A DNA stretch of 64,000 bases from Candidula unifasciata (taxonomy: Eukaryota; Mollusca; Gastropoda; Stylommatophora; Geomitridae): the NCBI GenBank assembly GCA_905116865.2, contig CAJHNH020004557.1, positions 1,657,677 through 1,721,676 of the forward strand, read 5' to 3'. Below, one piece after another: positions 22,151 to 34,254 of this stretch. The position numbers and the translations under genes are program-made. The first letter of the stretch is position 1, and every line of letters starts with the position of its first letter. Below the pieces are notes generated by a model. It was not told the DNA's origin and ran no database searches. It worked only from the letters and a program-made list of their open reading frames with translations.

Positions 22151-25100
22151 AGAAGAAAAATATAGTTGTTTTTAACATGTGCACACAAAAAATGATGTCT
22201 CTGTTAACTATTTAAACTGGTTTTAAAAAATGCTGGTAAAAAATTGTGCATATTTTATGTTAATTAGTATGTTGTATTTGCAAGAAAACAAATAAAATGA
22301 GCTTCTGTTATTTAACTCTGAAAATATATTTTCCCAATAAACTTAATAAAACATAAATGACATTGACAATCTTTTTACAGAATATTAAATGAAAATACAT
22401 GGAAATAATTCAACAGATTAATGTATCTGTGGGATTGTGCCTAATTCATCAACTCCACAAACAGCTTTGTTATCATTTGCCTTGCCCAATTTAAACTTTG
22501 CATTTAATCTCGCTTCTTTCACTTGTAAGAACCCCCACCTCGGGGGTCCCCCCGCTCCCCCTCTGGTTTTAATGACAATCCAGTTTGCATTGTCTCTATA
22601 CTGCCTTGTTGAAATGAAAATAGTTGTTTTCCCTCAGAATTCTTTCATATACAGTTCAATGAAATAACATATGACACATTTTTTTAAACAACATATGTAA
22701 CATAGAGTGGATCCAACTTTGTGAATTAGTAATACTTTTGGTTTGGGAAATTGATGTAACTGGAATGTGCAGTAACAATTGTAATGCACATTTGAAAGTA
22801 TTTCAGATAACTCTATAACAGAAAGTCATTCATTTTGTTCAAAAATGCTCACTTGGAAAATATTTAGGGAACAATTGTGATTTGATCTCAAAATTCACAA
22901 TTCTTGGCAAATCTTTGGTTTTCATTTAAACATGAATCTAGCTGTTTAAAGAAGCACTAGAAAAACAAATATTCAAATGATTAATTAAGTGAAAATAACC
23001 AGAGGCATAGCAAGTGCATTAAAATGTAAAACACAGCGAAACAAAACTAAGGATGACATTCACACTCATGGCAAGTACAGCATCAGAGGAAGCATACAGA
23101 TATATATACACACATGCACGCACGCGCACACACACACACAAAGATTGAAAAAAACTACAATTAGAATTTAGAATGGAAGAATAGTTGGGAAATAGATTCA
23201 CTCACAGATTTCATGAATGGATGAACAGGTTTATCACATGTAGTTTGTTATATATTAGCAGTAACTGTTATAAACATGTTATGATTGGAAAGGAATACTT
23301 CAATACTCTTAGAATAAGTGTTCTGCTCTTCATTTATTAACAAATAGTCATGCTTCAACTTTTGTCAATGTACAAATCTGTTCAATACTTTCACCCTGAG
23401 AAGCCTAAATATAGTGACTTCTTGTTGTGCCACGACCTTTTGAATGCCAGATATATGGTTGTCTGCAGTTACCTGTTCTCAAAAAGCATAGTTAAATTTT
23501 ACTGGTCCTATGTGTGACCATACCACGTTTATGAGGCTAGGATATGAATGGGCGGGGACAGTCTGTATGGCCCTAATGGCTTTTTGAAAGCAAGTTTGAC
23601 GACAAATTGACCTATAAGCCCCAATTACAGAGGTCATGGCCTGAGTCATCCGAAAATGTTTTTTAACACCCTAGGAAATTTTTCCATTTGATGCTTCACG
23701 TCTGCTCATGTTTACTGATTAACCCTTTATACATTTTAAAAATTAGTTTGTTAAAATTTAGGTCAAGTAATAAAAATTAAAATTGTATTAGTGACCTGTG
23801 TAATAATGTTGGTTTAGAAGGATTTTATTCCTGAAATTCCTATGGGTTCACGGCCCATTTTTGGTGTTAGTATTCATGAGGACAGGGCGAAAGGGTTTAG
23901 ACGCCTCTCTTCAAAATGTCAGCTGGGTTGAGAAAAAATTCCCTGCTCTGCTCTGGCCACAAAAGACTTAGGCTCTTCTCTGGTGGGGAGGACTATATTA
24001 TTTGAAGTAGTCTTGGAGGATGCACTGCAAAATTTGTATTTCTTTGCCTGCTACATATTTTTTAGTTTTTTAAACAATTATAGTCAACAAAATGAAAGTA
24101 AAGTTGATATCTAAACTCAGAGAAGTAAACAATTTCTAATGAATCAAGAGGTCGACAGAATCAAGAGGTAAGCAAAAGATGCTGGCTGTTGATGGGGCAT
24201 ATAAGAGAAATCATGCTGATAGTGTAAGCTTAAAGTCCTTCTTCTATGGAACCCACATAATTTTTTTTAAAGGAAGACGTAGCAAATGCTGGATTATTTG
24301 TATGAGCAATGTGACTCTCTGGCTGACCTAGCCTTATAAAACAGGTATCAGTGTTCAAAACTTTCTTCAAAGTTTTTGAAAGGGGGAAAGGGAATGAAGA
24401 AGGGAAATGGCACCCCAACCTAATTTATCATTACACACAATATGTTAAGTCTTAACCGTGTCTGCTATAGATCTACCTTTAACTTGCTTGACAAAGCAAC
24501 CAGCTTTCACATTTCTGGTATTTATTTGATAAAACCAGCAGCATTTAATGAGGAAATTTGACATGCATCAAATTTGGAAGCAACTTTTCAGCAAATACTA
24601 CAATTTGTAAAGCCAGTAACATGTTGACAACAAATACAATATTTACATAAACATCTTAGACTTGAAATTCAAGATAATTGAAGTTAATGAACTGTTGGCA
24701 AAAACATTTTCAATATCATGGGTCCCTATGGCAAAATGGTCATTCTGTTTACCTCATGCTCTGCATGAGATGTTTTTTTTTTTTAAAGTAAGGAATCTTT
24801 TCAAACCTTTGGCACATTGAACATATTTATATTTGCTCAACCTATATTTCTATAGACCAATCAGCGCTCAAAGGGTGAGATGGTCAACATCATGATGGCC
24901 GCTTTCAATTCCCATAACTTTGTTTCTAGACTGTACTTGTTTAGTCCAAGTGTGCAATTGTCTAGAGATCTCTGAGGATGGCAGCTGGGGATTTAGAGTT
25001 CATGTTTTGTGGGCTGCTCCCAGCAGGTGGTCAGAAACCAGGCCATTTGGAATAAAACTTGATAAAATGAATTTGATCAACTCAATATTTAACTCTTTAA

Positions 25101-25629
25101 AATGACAAAGCAGTGTTTCCCCACTGTGAGTTTTAACAATGAAGATACACAATATATTGCACAATTTATTGCCTGATATATTTCACTGCATCTTGTCAGG
25201 TTCATACTAAGATAACAATTGATTTAAATAAAGTAAATAAATGAATCCTTCTAACTGAAACATAACATTGACTGCATTCAAAACTAACTGTTTCACCAGG
25301 GAATTGCAAGGTCATGACTATGTCCTTTTCCCTGCATAATTCTGGACTGAAACAGTTTAAAGTTGTTGCTTCAATGAATTGCAATAATTAAATACTACTG
25401 TAGTATGCACCTGGCAAGATACAGCAAAATATACCAGGCAATAAATAGTGCAATCTATTGTTTGTGTCTTTTTTCTTTAAAATGTGTTAGCTAAAAAAAT
25501 ATAAACATATTTGACTTCATTAATTCTTTCAGAACCAGTCAGATGTGACTGAACATTACTTTTAATTTACTAACTTCAGAGTAAGAATCTTGTAAAGAAA
25601 TCAAAATAATTGGGTGGATTTTTCCTGAT
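22151..25629. other. AT-rich, no gene recognised
   Basis: A short CA/GC alternating tract lies at 23107-23140. Open frames are all under 80 codons, without motifs or convincing splice context. Part of it could be distal 3' flank of LIN28, but nothing shows this. Confidence 0.5.
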
Positions 25630-25745
25630 GAGTGCAAAAATAAAAATACTAACCTGCACAGTCCATGGTGACGGTACAGGCCATATAGCTCTAAATGCTC
25701 AGAATCAAGCCCCCCACCCCAAAGTGGTACTTTTAATTATTGCTT
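25630..25745 (+). mobile_element. SINE family D, 3' half
   Basis: Matches 19965-20085: ACTAACCTGCACAGTCC, CAGGCCATATAGCTCTAAAT, a C-rich tract, CCAAAGTGGTA. Confidence 0.65.
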
Positions 25746-26029
25746 AAAAAACAACAATAAAAAACATGCAGTGAGTTGGCTGGAACTGAAAGAATAAAAA
25801 TGTGAAACACATGGACCAAACTGGCAGCCATGCTCTCATTTATTAAATGAATTTCCATAAATCACATTACCATTATTGCCTGCTTTAAAATTATCATATG
25901 GAATTATCTAAACACTGGATCTTTCAATAAAATAATATTTTTGTGCAAACGAAACAAAAAGGACTAAAATAATATATGAATATTTTCTCCAAAACTACAT
26001 TGTAATTTTTGGAGCTAAGTTACTCGAGC

Positions 26030-26575
26030 ACATTTCAGACCCCGAAAATCTGGCTGGAAGATTTTTCTGGAAGTGCAAATTTGAAATATAAGGCATGCAA
26101 GATTTAAACCTTGTAGTTCACACGTAGACATTTTTCAGGAAACAGCAAACTTAACTAGACTGGATATCTATCCTCCAGAGCAAGCAGCAAGAGACACTCA
26201 AGAATTTTTTTTATGTAAAACAACTATTTTTATTTGTCTTCTGTGGTCAGGATTAAAAGAAAACCTGAGAATCTTGAAATAAATTCATTTGTTGTCCCAT
26301 TTTAAAACCTAAACCAAGGTTGACATTAAAACAAATTACTCGTTTTTAAACCCTGGATTAAAATGTCACAAAATGTCTACATTTCAAACCCCCAAAATAT
26401 GGCTGGAAGATTTTTCTGGAAGTACAAATTTTAAAATGAACAAAATTATTTTTAACTTGTCTTCTTTGGCCAGGATTGTGAGAAAACCTGAGAATCTTCA
26501 AATTAATTAATTTGTTGTCCCATTTAAAAACATAAACCAAAGGTTACTTTTTAAAAATTACTAATTTTTAAACCC
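26030..26575. repeat. Direct duplication of about 200-bp blocks
   Basis: ATCTGGCTGGAAGATTTTTC, GGAAGTGCAAATTT, GTCAGGATTAAAAGAAAACC, CTGAGAATCTTGAAATAAAT and TTGTTGTCCCATTT occur in order at 26044-26300 and again at 26396-26526. The first copy holds an extra insertion of about 120 bp. Confidence 0.75.
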
Positions 26576-26757
26576 TAGGTTATTTTATTTTAAAAAATCT
26601 GTCCATTTACTGCAGTTTTTACTTTTTGCTTCTTCTTTCCATTGTTTTATTACCATTTCCCTTATTTTTAATATTAATATTGAATTTTTATTCTGCCCCA
26701 TGTCTACTTGCCCCATGAACTCTTACAACTACTATTTTCTTTCTGCCAGTGACCCTG

Positions 26758-27042
26758 TGTGGCGGCATCCATGGCTTAGGAATTCGGACTCATAATTCCA
26801 ACCTACTGCGACTGAAACACACCACTGGTTGCATGGATTTTTATCATGGTATGGGGTGTCGCAGGCCGACCCAGCCTAAAATGGGTACCAGGATGTACGA
26901 CCTGGGGAAGTAAAGACCGCCGGCGTAATGCTGACCACATTATCCACCTAGTGCAAACTGGTCTGTAAAAATATGGGTGCTTTTCCCATATGCCCAATGC
27001 GCCTAAAGGCGTGAAAAGGGATCTTTACTTTTTTTACCTTTT
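26758..27042 (+). mobile_element. SINE family C, near-complete
   Basis: Head GGCGGCATCCATGGCTTAGG, middle ACCCAGCCTAAAATGGGTACC and GACCTGGGGAAGTAAAG, then TTTTCCCATATGCCCAATGC and GAAAAGGGATCTTTAC followed by a T-rich end. Confidence 0.75.
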
Positions 27043-28383
27043 TTACAGTAATCCTGTGTCATCGGCATTTCTTAGACCAGACAGTTTACTATTCTTCTGT
27101 TGATTGTTAATTCCTGCAGTTATTCCTCTAGTTTCAAATGGTGTTCCGTATACATCCTTGTTGTACTTTATGTTTTATTTTATATTTATGATATATCATT
27201 TTGAAAAATAATTGCTGCTACTTGTTTCTCAGGTTACTATTGCATTTGGTATCTTTATAATCTTTATAATATCATCCTATATTATGAAGGCTCATAATTA
27301 ACTGTTCATGTTGTACTCTGTTAAGCACCATACGTACATGAAAAACAGGAACGTGCACAGATGACAGACAATCTGAGAGACTTATGTACCTAATTAGGTC
27401 AAAAAACTAATTAGTTTATGCAAAATATAAAGAAAACTTTACATTTTAAGAATAGGGACATTTTTGCTCATTAAAACACAAACTGAAAAACCAACATTTT
27501 AAAAATGAAGAAGTATACCAGGAGGTTAAATGAATATCTGAATCATTGATTTATAAAACACCTTATATATGTTTACATTTATCAAATATTTTGTTAGTTT
27601 CTCAATGATGACAACAACAACAAAACCCACATACTTCCAGACTGCTTTAACTACAACTTACTTCTGCACATATTTTACGAATAAATGAAAATTGACAACT
27701 AAACAAACTGCAACCATGCTTTAAGCACAAAAATACAAATTTAAAAAAAAAAAAAATGTCTGACTCAAACAGTGAGGTAGATTATGGAATATAAGGGAGA
27801 TTAGGCATGAGGATCTATTAATATAATTTTTATTTATTACCATCCAAACACAAAAACAACAATCTGCCCCATTTTTTGGTGGCAGCAGCAATTACAACAA
27901 TTAGCTGAAATTAAAAAAAAAAAAAATTAAGCAAACCACAAACCTTAATGAGATATCTCCAACATGATGGCGCACAACAAGGCATTCTGACAATGGATTC
28001 AAACTTGTACCTGATTTATGCCTTAAACAAAATGGGAAACATTTGTGCAGGCTTTCTCTGAACATGAATACTGAATCTGAGATAATGACATAGTACGTCT
28101 TACATCAACACTTCACTAGACACCCTCCCTCAATGTAGAATGATTTTGCATTGCATAAATATGGAAAGTATTTTGACTTAAAATGCACAAAATGACTGGG
28201 TTATAATAAATTATGTAATGATAAGCCAGGATTTGAGTGGTCAAATTCTGCCTAGCTGCTCTTAAATGTGGTCACTATCTGAGTGTGTGTACATTTTTAT
28301 AAGTGTATTTGTGCAGCACGCACAGGAAATCCATCTTTATACTGCTATGAGAGCTGTGTATGAGCATTCCAGTTTTTTTTAAA
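27043..28383. other. AT-rich, no gene recognised
   Basis: Contains short A runs but no supported feature. Confidence 0.5.
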
Positions 28384-28839
28384 TATAATAGTGAGGATGC
28401 AAACTTAACATTCACCCCAAATGATTTCTACTCTTTCTTTTATATTCCAAAATTAACAATCTATATTTTACTCTATATTCAAAATTAGGAGCCAATACTG
28501 CAAACCAACAAGTTATTTCAGAAATGAACAATCTTTATGTAAAACTACTGAAAATACATGAGCAGAATTAGCAGTTGTGCAGAATTAAAAATCTATATAT
28601 GTATTTAAAAAATCTATACGCATTTAAAAACTACAAATCTTTTTATTTAAAACAATTAATACAAATTTCAAACTAACATTTCTGCTTCAAAGTAGCACAT
28701 CTTTATTTTACAATGAAATTCTACATTTTGAAAACTAACAACCTATTGTAATTCATATTTAAAATTACAAGAGTAGAAATCTATCTATAAAGATCAGTAT
28801 TTCTAACCAGAAATATGGATAAATGATTATATATTGACT

Positions 28840-28985
28840 GACTGACTTTCTACCCCACCGTGGAGAGGTCCCAGAGGATCACCGTGGAGAGGTCCCAGAA
28901 ACCGCGTTCAGACAATTGGCCATATTTATGGCCTGCCTATATTGCGGCCCCTGGGTGGGGCTTCAAATAACAACAAATTTCATTC
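28840..28985 (+). mobile_element. Dispersed repeat G, internally deleted
   Basis: Shares TTTCTACCCCACC, GATCACCGTGGAGAGGTCCC, AACCGCGTTCAGACAATTGG, TATATTGCGGCCCCTGG and GGGGCTTCAAATAACAACAA with five other copies in the window. The central part is deleted and a GTGGAGAGGTCCCAGA block is repeated. Confidence 0.8.
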
Positions 28986-29032
28986 TAAAAAGTACATATG
29001 CGATAACTTATTATATATTTTAAACAGTAGCT

Positions 29033-29051
29033 ATATATATATATACTGACA

Positions 29052-29083
<32 letters not shown>

Positions 29084-29085
29084 GC
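29033..29085. repeat. (TA)n/(CA)n microsatellite
   Basis: Two TA blocks, then ACACAC. Confidence 0.9.
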
Positions 29086-29224
29086 AGACACATACAATGG
29101 GCTTTGTTCTGGGGCTATGCACTTTCATCTTTTTTTCTGCCTGAGTTTTTTTTTTTTTTTTTTCAAGTGCTACTACAGCAGTAGACACTGAATGGTGAGT
29201 ACTGACATGTGTTTGCTAGAAGAA

Positions 29225-29640
29225 GAAAATCTCTGGATGTTTGTTTATTTGTTTAAATAACGGATCAACATCACGACACATGGGTGTAACCCATGAGTGC
29301 TCCGTTCTACTTCTAACTCAAGTCTGAGGCTGAAGAATCTCAGCGCAATGCAAGAACTCTGTTGCACCGGCAAGGATCCTGAAATATTTTAGGTAGATTG
29401 TTAACTCAAAATTTTGCCTGGGCAGCGCTTGTAGGCTACTGTTTTCAATTTTCAACTGCCAAAGGATTTTTTACGTTTGCAACAGTACACACGGGTGTCT
29501 GATCTTACTACCCAGAGACCAAGGGGAAATTACTAGAAGTCCACGTGAAAAAATCCCAGACTTCACAGGGGCCTGAACCCAGGACCTTCAGCACTCGATG
29601 TGGACACTATACATCGAGACCACTCAGCACTGTATGTGTG
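29225..29640 (-). mobile_element. SINE family E, about 400 bp
   Basis: On the minus strand a tRNA-like head (GTGCTGAGTGGTCTCGATG, B box GGGTTCAGGCC) is followed by CTGGGATTTTTTCACGTGG, GTAAAAAATCCTTTGGCAG, CAAAATTTTGAGTTAAC, ending CCATGTGTCGTGATGTTGAT. A fragment of the same body is at 15775. Confidence 0.72.
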
Positions 29641-30458
29641 TGTATAAAACTAACTGAAAAATCTATATCTCAAACTAACCACCATAAATAAAACTTTCAG
29701 TCTATATATAAAGCTAGAAACTTACATATAAATTATTTTATATATATAAAACAAATGTCCACATTTAAAACAAACAATCTATTTTTTTAAAAAAAAAAAC
29801 TGTAATGCATAAATAAAAACTCACAATCCATTGCAAATTGATGTTAAGAATAGCAGTTCATATCTGACTAACAATCCACCTTAAAATTAATCTGCATTTT
29901 AAACTAACAAACTATACCAAAATGAACACACCTGACAACATATTAGACAAAGGTAATCCTTATGTTTAATAACATTCTGCACCAAAACAATCTATATAAA
30001 CAATAAAATAATCCATATTTGGAACTAGCAATTTTATATTAACAATGCCTGTAAAAACTTAAATCTACACCAGCAAATGCAGTTTGTGCTAAATTTTGTT
30101 GTTGATTCAAAAGATGAAAGAAGAGATGGACAAAGGCACCAATGAGCTTTCACACTTTTCTTCTATTAACACTGAAAGCAAAAGGCAGACAGACAAAAAG
30201 CACAGGCTGATTAATTCCTTCCCTTTTCTTTGCTCGCTCCCAACTGATAAAAATAGTTTTGACCATCCTGAGATTAAAAAGATTTCCTCCTGGGTGGCAA
30301 GCTAACAAGCCAGTTCCCAGATATGCTATTATACCTATAAAAAAGTTATTATTGGGGCATTTATTATGGCTACTCCAGTCTGGTGTAATGCAATTTTCCA
30401 ATTTCCAATAGTCTACTAATTGCAGTGATAAACTGACTGCACACAAATTATTTCCATC

Positions 30459-30464
<6 letters not shown>

Positions 30465-30526
<62 letters not shown>
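30465..30526. repeat. (AT)n microsatellite
   Basis: About 60 bp of AT dinucleotides. Confidence 0.94.
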
Positions 30527-30530
<4 letters not shown>

Positions 30531-30544
30531 CCATGCTGTACGGC

Positions 30545-30850
30545 ATGACATTTTCCCCCAATATCATTCCAGCCATCTGTCTCATTTGCTACTGATCACA
30601 TATGTTCTTTCATTCCATGATAATAAATCTGTCCCATAACATTGTCTCTTTTGATCTTCCCACTGCTTCTGTTCCTGTTGTCAGTGTGTATTCCAGCTTC
30701 CCCCTTCTCATATGTCCCCAGGACATGTGGATTGTCCCCTTCCGATGCAGGTAACTAGCTATCTTTGCCTTTAAGACATCATTGCCTCTGTTATCTGTCC
30801 ACTGTGTTTTCACATTTCTGCAGCTTCCATAGTTCCCTTTCATACATCAG
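30545..30850 (-). pseudogene. LINE pol C-terminal fragment, decayed
   Basis: On the minus strand the translation includes HMSWGHMRRGKLEYTLTTG. This parallels the FFGHVMRRGKMEYLVTTGK region of the LINE at 59070 and 19600, and is followed by a weak RSKETMLW counterpart of RGRQREKIL. No catalytic part is present and there are no clean ends. Confidence 0.5.
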
Positions 30851-30987
30851 GTTTGTCTGTATATAGTATTTAAAAAGTATTACTGCCTATCCCCCCAGAT
30901 ATGGATGTGTTGCAAGGAATATTTTCACCCTGTGAAATGTTGCTTTTGCTTTTATCCTACAATTAATTTTATGTTGTCAGTTTCATC

Positions 30988-31335
30988 ACTTGTAGTGTAG
31001 ATATCATCACACCTAGTGTAGATATCATCACTTGTAGTGTAGATATCATCACTTGTAGTGTAGATATCATCACTTGTAGTGTAGATATCACCTAGATATC
31101 ATCACTTGTTGATATTATCACTACTAGTGGATATCATCAAGTGAGTACAGACCTAGGTAGATATATCACAGATATCATCACTTTTAGTGTAGATATCATC
31201 ACTTGTAGTGTAGATATCATCACACCTAGTGTAGATATCATCACTTGTAGTGTAGATATCATCACTTTTAGTGTAGATATCATCACTTGTAGTGTAGATA
31301 TCATCACACCTAGTGTAGATATTATCACTACTGGG
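30988..31335. repeat. Minisatellite, 21-bp unit
   Basis: Unit GTGTAGATATCATCACTTGTA with variants ACACCTA and ACTTTTA, about 15 copies. The 21-bp period keeps frames open on both strands (VDIITCS repeats). Each unit holds the palindrome GATATC. Confidence 0.93.
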
Positions 31336-31745
31336 AATAGGAGTACAGACCTTGGAGTATCAGACCACTTGAGCTCCCCCCCCCCCCACCCAATAATTTT
31401 GCTAGGGGGCTAAATGACATCCTAGAACCTACCCACACCCACCACTTATATATGTGTAAGGCACTGGGGGAGGTGTATGGAGGGATGCCAAGGTAACCCC
31501 CAACCCCCCCCCCCCCCCCCAACGTTTTCTTTGTATTGACGCCCTGGCCTAGACATATTAGGACACCCACCCCCTCCAAATTTAAAAAAAAAAACAAAAA
31601 ACTTTTTGATGGGGCTTCCCAATAATTTGTACGGGGACATAAACAAGGATCAAAAGTGCAGGGAGGAATCCACACCTTGAAAAATACAAGGGGACTAAGG
31701 CCACCAAATGATTTCCTCATAGTGAGGCAGCTGCTACTAGCAATG
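31336..31745. other. No gene; short C runs
   Basis: C runs at 31377-31387 and 31505-31520 and an A10 run. Open frames have no motif. Confidence 0.5.
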
Positions 31746-33010
31746 ATCTTTATCATCTAGTGTAGAATGCATCAGCCAGTGTGTATTAAATCACACTTGG
31801 TGCAGCTATTATCAGTGCTAGCATAGATCAAACATTAATAGCACAGATTGAACATTTAGCGTAGATTTTTTCACTTGCAGCACAGATCAAACATATAGTG
31901 TAGATTTTGTTACTTGCAGCATAGATTGTATCATTCATGGAGTCGAGCCTATGATTTGTGTAGACTGGATTTTTAAATCTATGTAAACTGTTGTTCTTTA
32001 GGTAACTACTCTCATCATATGTAAATTCTCTGTAAACTCTACCAGCCCCTTGTGTATATTTGTTAAATCCAGTTAAATCTCTTGTGTGAATTTCCTGTGT
32101 AAATAATAATAGATCCTAATCTTCTAAACTGTTACCAAAATTAGAGCTCTCCCAGGATTCGTAGATATTTTCTAAATGTACATCCCATTGATTATGCAAA
32201 AACCAGTCTCTCCCAGTTTTATCTTTGCATTTGTGGATGAGGCTTCGTAGATATGTTTATAACATTTGTATAGGTGTGGGTGTCACTTGTGTAGATGTTG
32301 GCATGCAGAGGCATTCACACATGTATCATCCCCTTGTGTCAAGGCATCCCTTGGTGTAGTTTTATCTTGCATTTGTGGATGAAGCAAATCACTTTTGCTT
32401 TCATCTTGTTCATGTATGATATGTAGGCATCAAATGTAAGGCATCACTCGTGTTCATGTAGGCATCACTTGTGTTCATGTAGGCATCACTTTTGTTCATG
32501 TAGGCATCACTTTTGTTCATGTAGGCATCACTCATGTTCATGTAGGCATCCCTTGTGTTCATGTAGGCATCCCTTGTGTTCATGTAGGCATCACTTGTGT
32601 TCATGTAGGCATCACTTGTGTTCATGTAGGCATCACTTGTGTAGGCGTGGGCATCTCTTGTATTGTCAGTATCACTTATGTAACTGTAGGCATCACTTGT
32701 TAAGTGTAGACATCATTTGTGTAGACATAAGCTTCATTTGTGTAAATGTAGGCATCACTTGTATAGATGTAGGCATCATCTATGTAGGTGTAGCATAATC
32801 TATGTAGGTGTAGACATCACTTTGTTGATGAAAGCATCACTTGTGTAGATGTAGGCATAACTTATGTAGATGTAGGCATCACTTGTGTAGATCTTTGTCT
32901 GTATATGTAATCTTCACTTGCATAGTTGTAACTATCACTTTATTACAACCTGAGTAGAATATCTTATCACTTTGAGGCGATATCACTTGTATGAAACACT
33001 TACACTTATC
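31746..33010. repeat. Degenerate 21-bp minisatellite with a homogeneous core
   Basis: CTTGTGTAGATGTAGGCATCA-like units drift across the block. The core at 32408-32645 is regular TTCATGTAGGCATCACTTGTG, about 11 copies. It lies 3' of LIN28. Confidence 0.85.
32939..32944 (-). terminator. Candidate poly(A) signal of LIN28
   Basis: AATAAA on the minus strand, about 655 nt past the LIN28 stop. An ATTAAA at 33273-33278 is a nearer alternative. Neither is proven. Confidence 0.3.
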
Positions 33011-33598
33011 ACTAATCATATTACATCAAAAGCATCAGTAAATGAGGCAGATATTCAGCAAAATTACTCACTCAACACCTTCCCAGTATCTTCTAGCAAC
33101 TGACGTTTTTTTTTCCTTTGATCCAAAGATGTCAAATATAATTTCCAGAAATTTGCAAAATGAAAGTGTTCTAGCCAAAAACTTTATATACTACCCCTCA
33201 TTGGTTGATGCTGAGAGGTCATATTCACATCCTACATTTCATAGGTTGATATCAAACAGCTACATAAAACATTTTAATTTTCACTGGTTGATGATGAATG
33301 CTCATATTCACATCTTACTTTTCATTGGTTGATGTCAACTAGTCAGATGAAAACTCAAATTTTCATTGGTTGTTACAAACTGGCTATATTATAATCCTTC
33401 AATTGGCTGATAGCTGAAAAGCAGTCATATGAACTCAATTTCTGACTTGTTGTCTACTGAATAGAAAACTCCTTGATGATCTTTATATCCATTGCCAATG
33501 GTGACATGCCAAAGGTTGCTGCGAATGCTGCAAGGACAGACGCTATAAATTCTGCTGATGTATAGAAGGGCTGCATGAGTTATCCCACTTGACACTCA

Positions 33599-33870
33599 TC
33601 ATACATGATGTGATGACATGCCCCCTGTTGCATGACCAGAACCACTGTAACCATTTTCAGTATTACCGTTGTTGTTGCCGTTTCTCGGCCTGCGCTGCAG
33701 AACTGATGAGGAAGAAGGAGCAGATGCTGATGAAGGGGAGGTAGAGTCCTTAAATGGACAGTCTGCTATCAAATGTTCCTGTGGATTTGCACTGGTGGCA
33801 CCTTTTTGGAAGAGGACCATGAGGGCACTTTGCTGCAATGTGGTTGGCAAAATCTCCGCAATTATAGCAT
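33599..33870 (-). CDS. lin-28: LIN28 homologue, last coding exon (zinc knuckles and C-terminus), with a +1 frameshift
   Basis: LIN28 is an RNA-binding protein that blocks maturation of let-7 microRNA; its two CCHC knuckles bind the GGAG element of pre-let-7. The exon follows the acceptor TTCTTGCAG. Its first A completes an Arg codon begun in the previous exon, giving R-CYNCGDFANHIAAKC, knuckle 1 (C-x2-C-x5-H-x4-C). PKRCHQC then opens knuckle 2. As written, the frame continues KSTGTFDSRLSI and stops. One base less between 33782 and 33790 would place EHLIADCPFKD in frame and give the expected C-x2-C-x4-H-x4-C. That second frame stays open through a Ser-rich, then Asn/Gly-rich tail to a TGA at 33599-33601. 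So this is either a real one-base insertion or a sequence error. The domain assignment is firm; functionality is not. Confidence 0.88.
33738..33744 (-). promoter_or_regulatory. let-7 seed match in the LIN28 coding exon
   Basis: The minus (mRNA) strand reads CTACCTC, complementary to let-7 nucleotides 2-8 (GAGGUAG). It is a 7mer-m8 site, followed by C rather than A. It sits just 3' of knuckle 2. let-7 repression of LIN28 is established in other animals; use of this site is inference. Confidence 0.45.
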
Positions 33871-33934
33871 CTGCAAGAATTCACAAATAATCGATCAATA
33901 TGGAACAAAATAATCAATTAGAGGACATTACACA

Positions 33935-34200
33935 GATGGTGCTATGCTAGCACAGTGGCTAAACGCTTGCCTGCTGGCCCTAGGATCTTGAGCTTTGAAC
34001 CCACATCCAGTCAGATTTTTTTCAAAACCTTTACTCTAAGATCAACTTAGCCTAAATGGGTACCATCTAATTTCGTAAGTAAAGTCGGCCAGCATATTTT
34101 GACCATAACACCCAATAAGTGCTAAAAGGACTATGAATATGAAAATAAGAGTCTAGTTGTACAGTATAGCACTGGTGTAAAAAGGATCCTTACTTTTCAT
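33935..34200 (+). mobile_element. SINE family C, diverged
   Basis: Head AGCACAGTGGCTAAACG with a weak B box (CTTTGAACCC), middle CTTAGCCTAAATGGGTACC and GTAAGTAAAGTCGGCC, end GTAAAAAGGATCCTTACTTTT. It lies in the LIN28 intron, antisense to the gene. Confidence 0.65.
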
Positions 34201-34254
34201 AGCATTAAAAGTATATGGTTAAGCACTAGCAAGGGAATCAAAGTCAATAATTTG

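Larger units (their letters stand above)
28384..30070. repeat. Very degenerate AT-rich minisatellite, split by SINEs
   Basis: Variants of AAACTAACAATCTATATTT recur at 28384-28830 and again at 29645-30070. The two SINE insertions (28840-28985 and 29225-29640) lie between. Confidence 0.6.

Noticed and set aside
33779..33795. Programmed frameshift in LIN28
   Set aside because: No slippery heptamer or downstream structure at the site, and no LIN28 precedent that I know of. A sequence error or a mutation is simpler.
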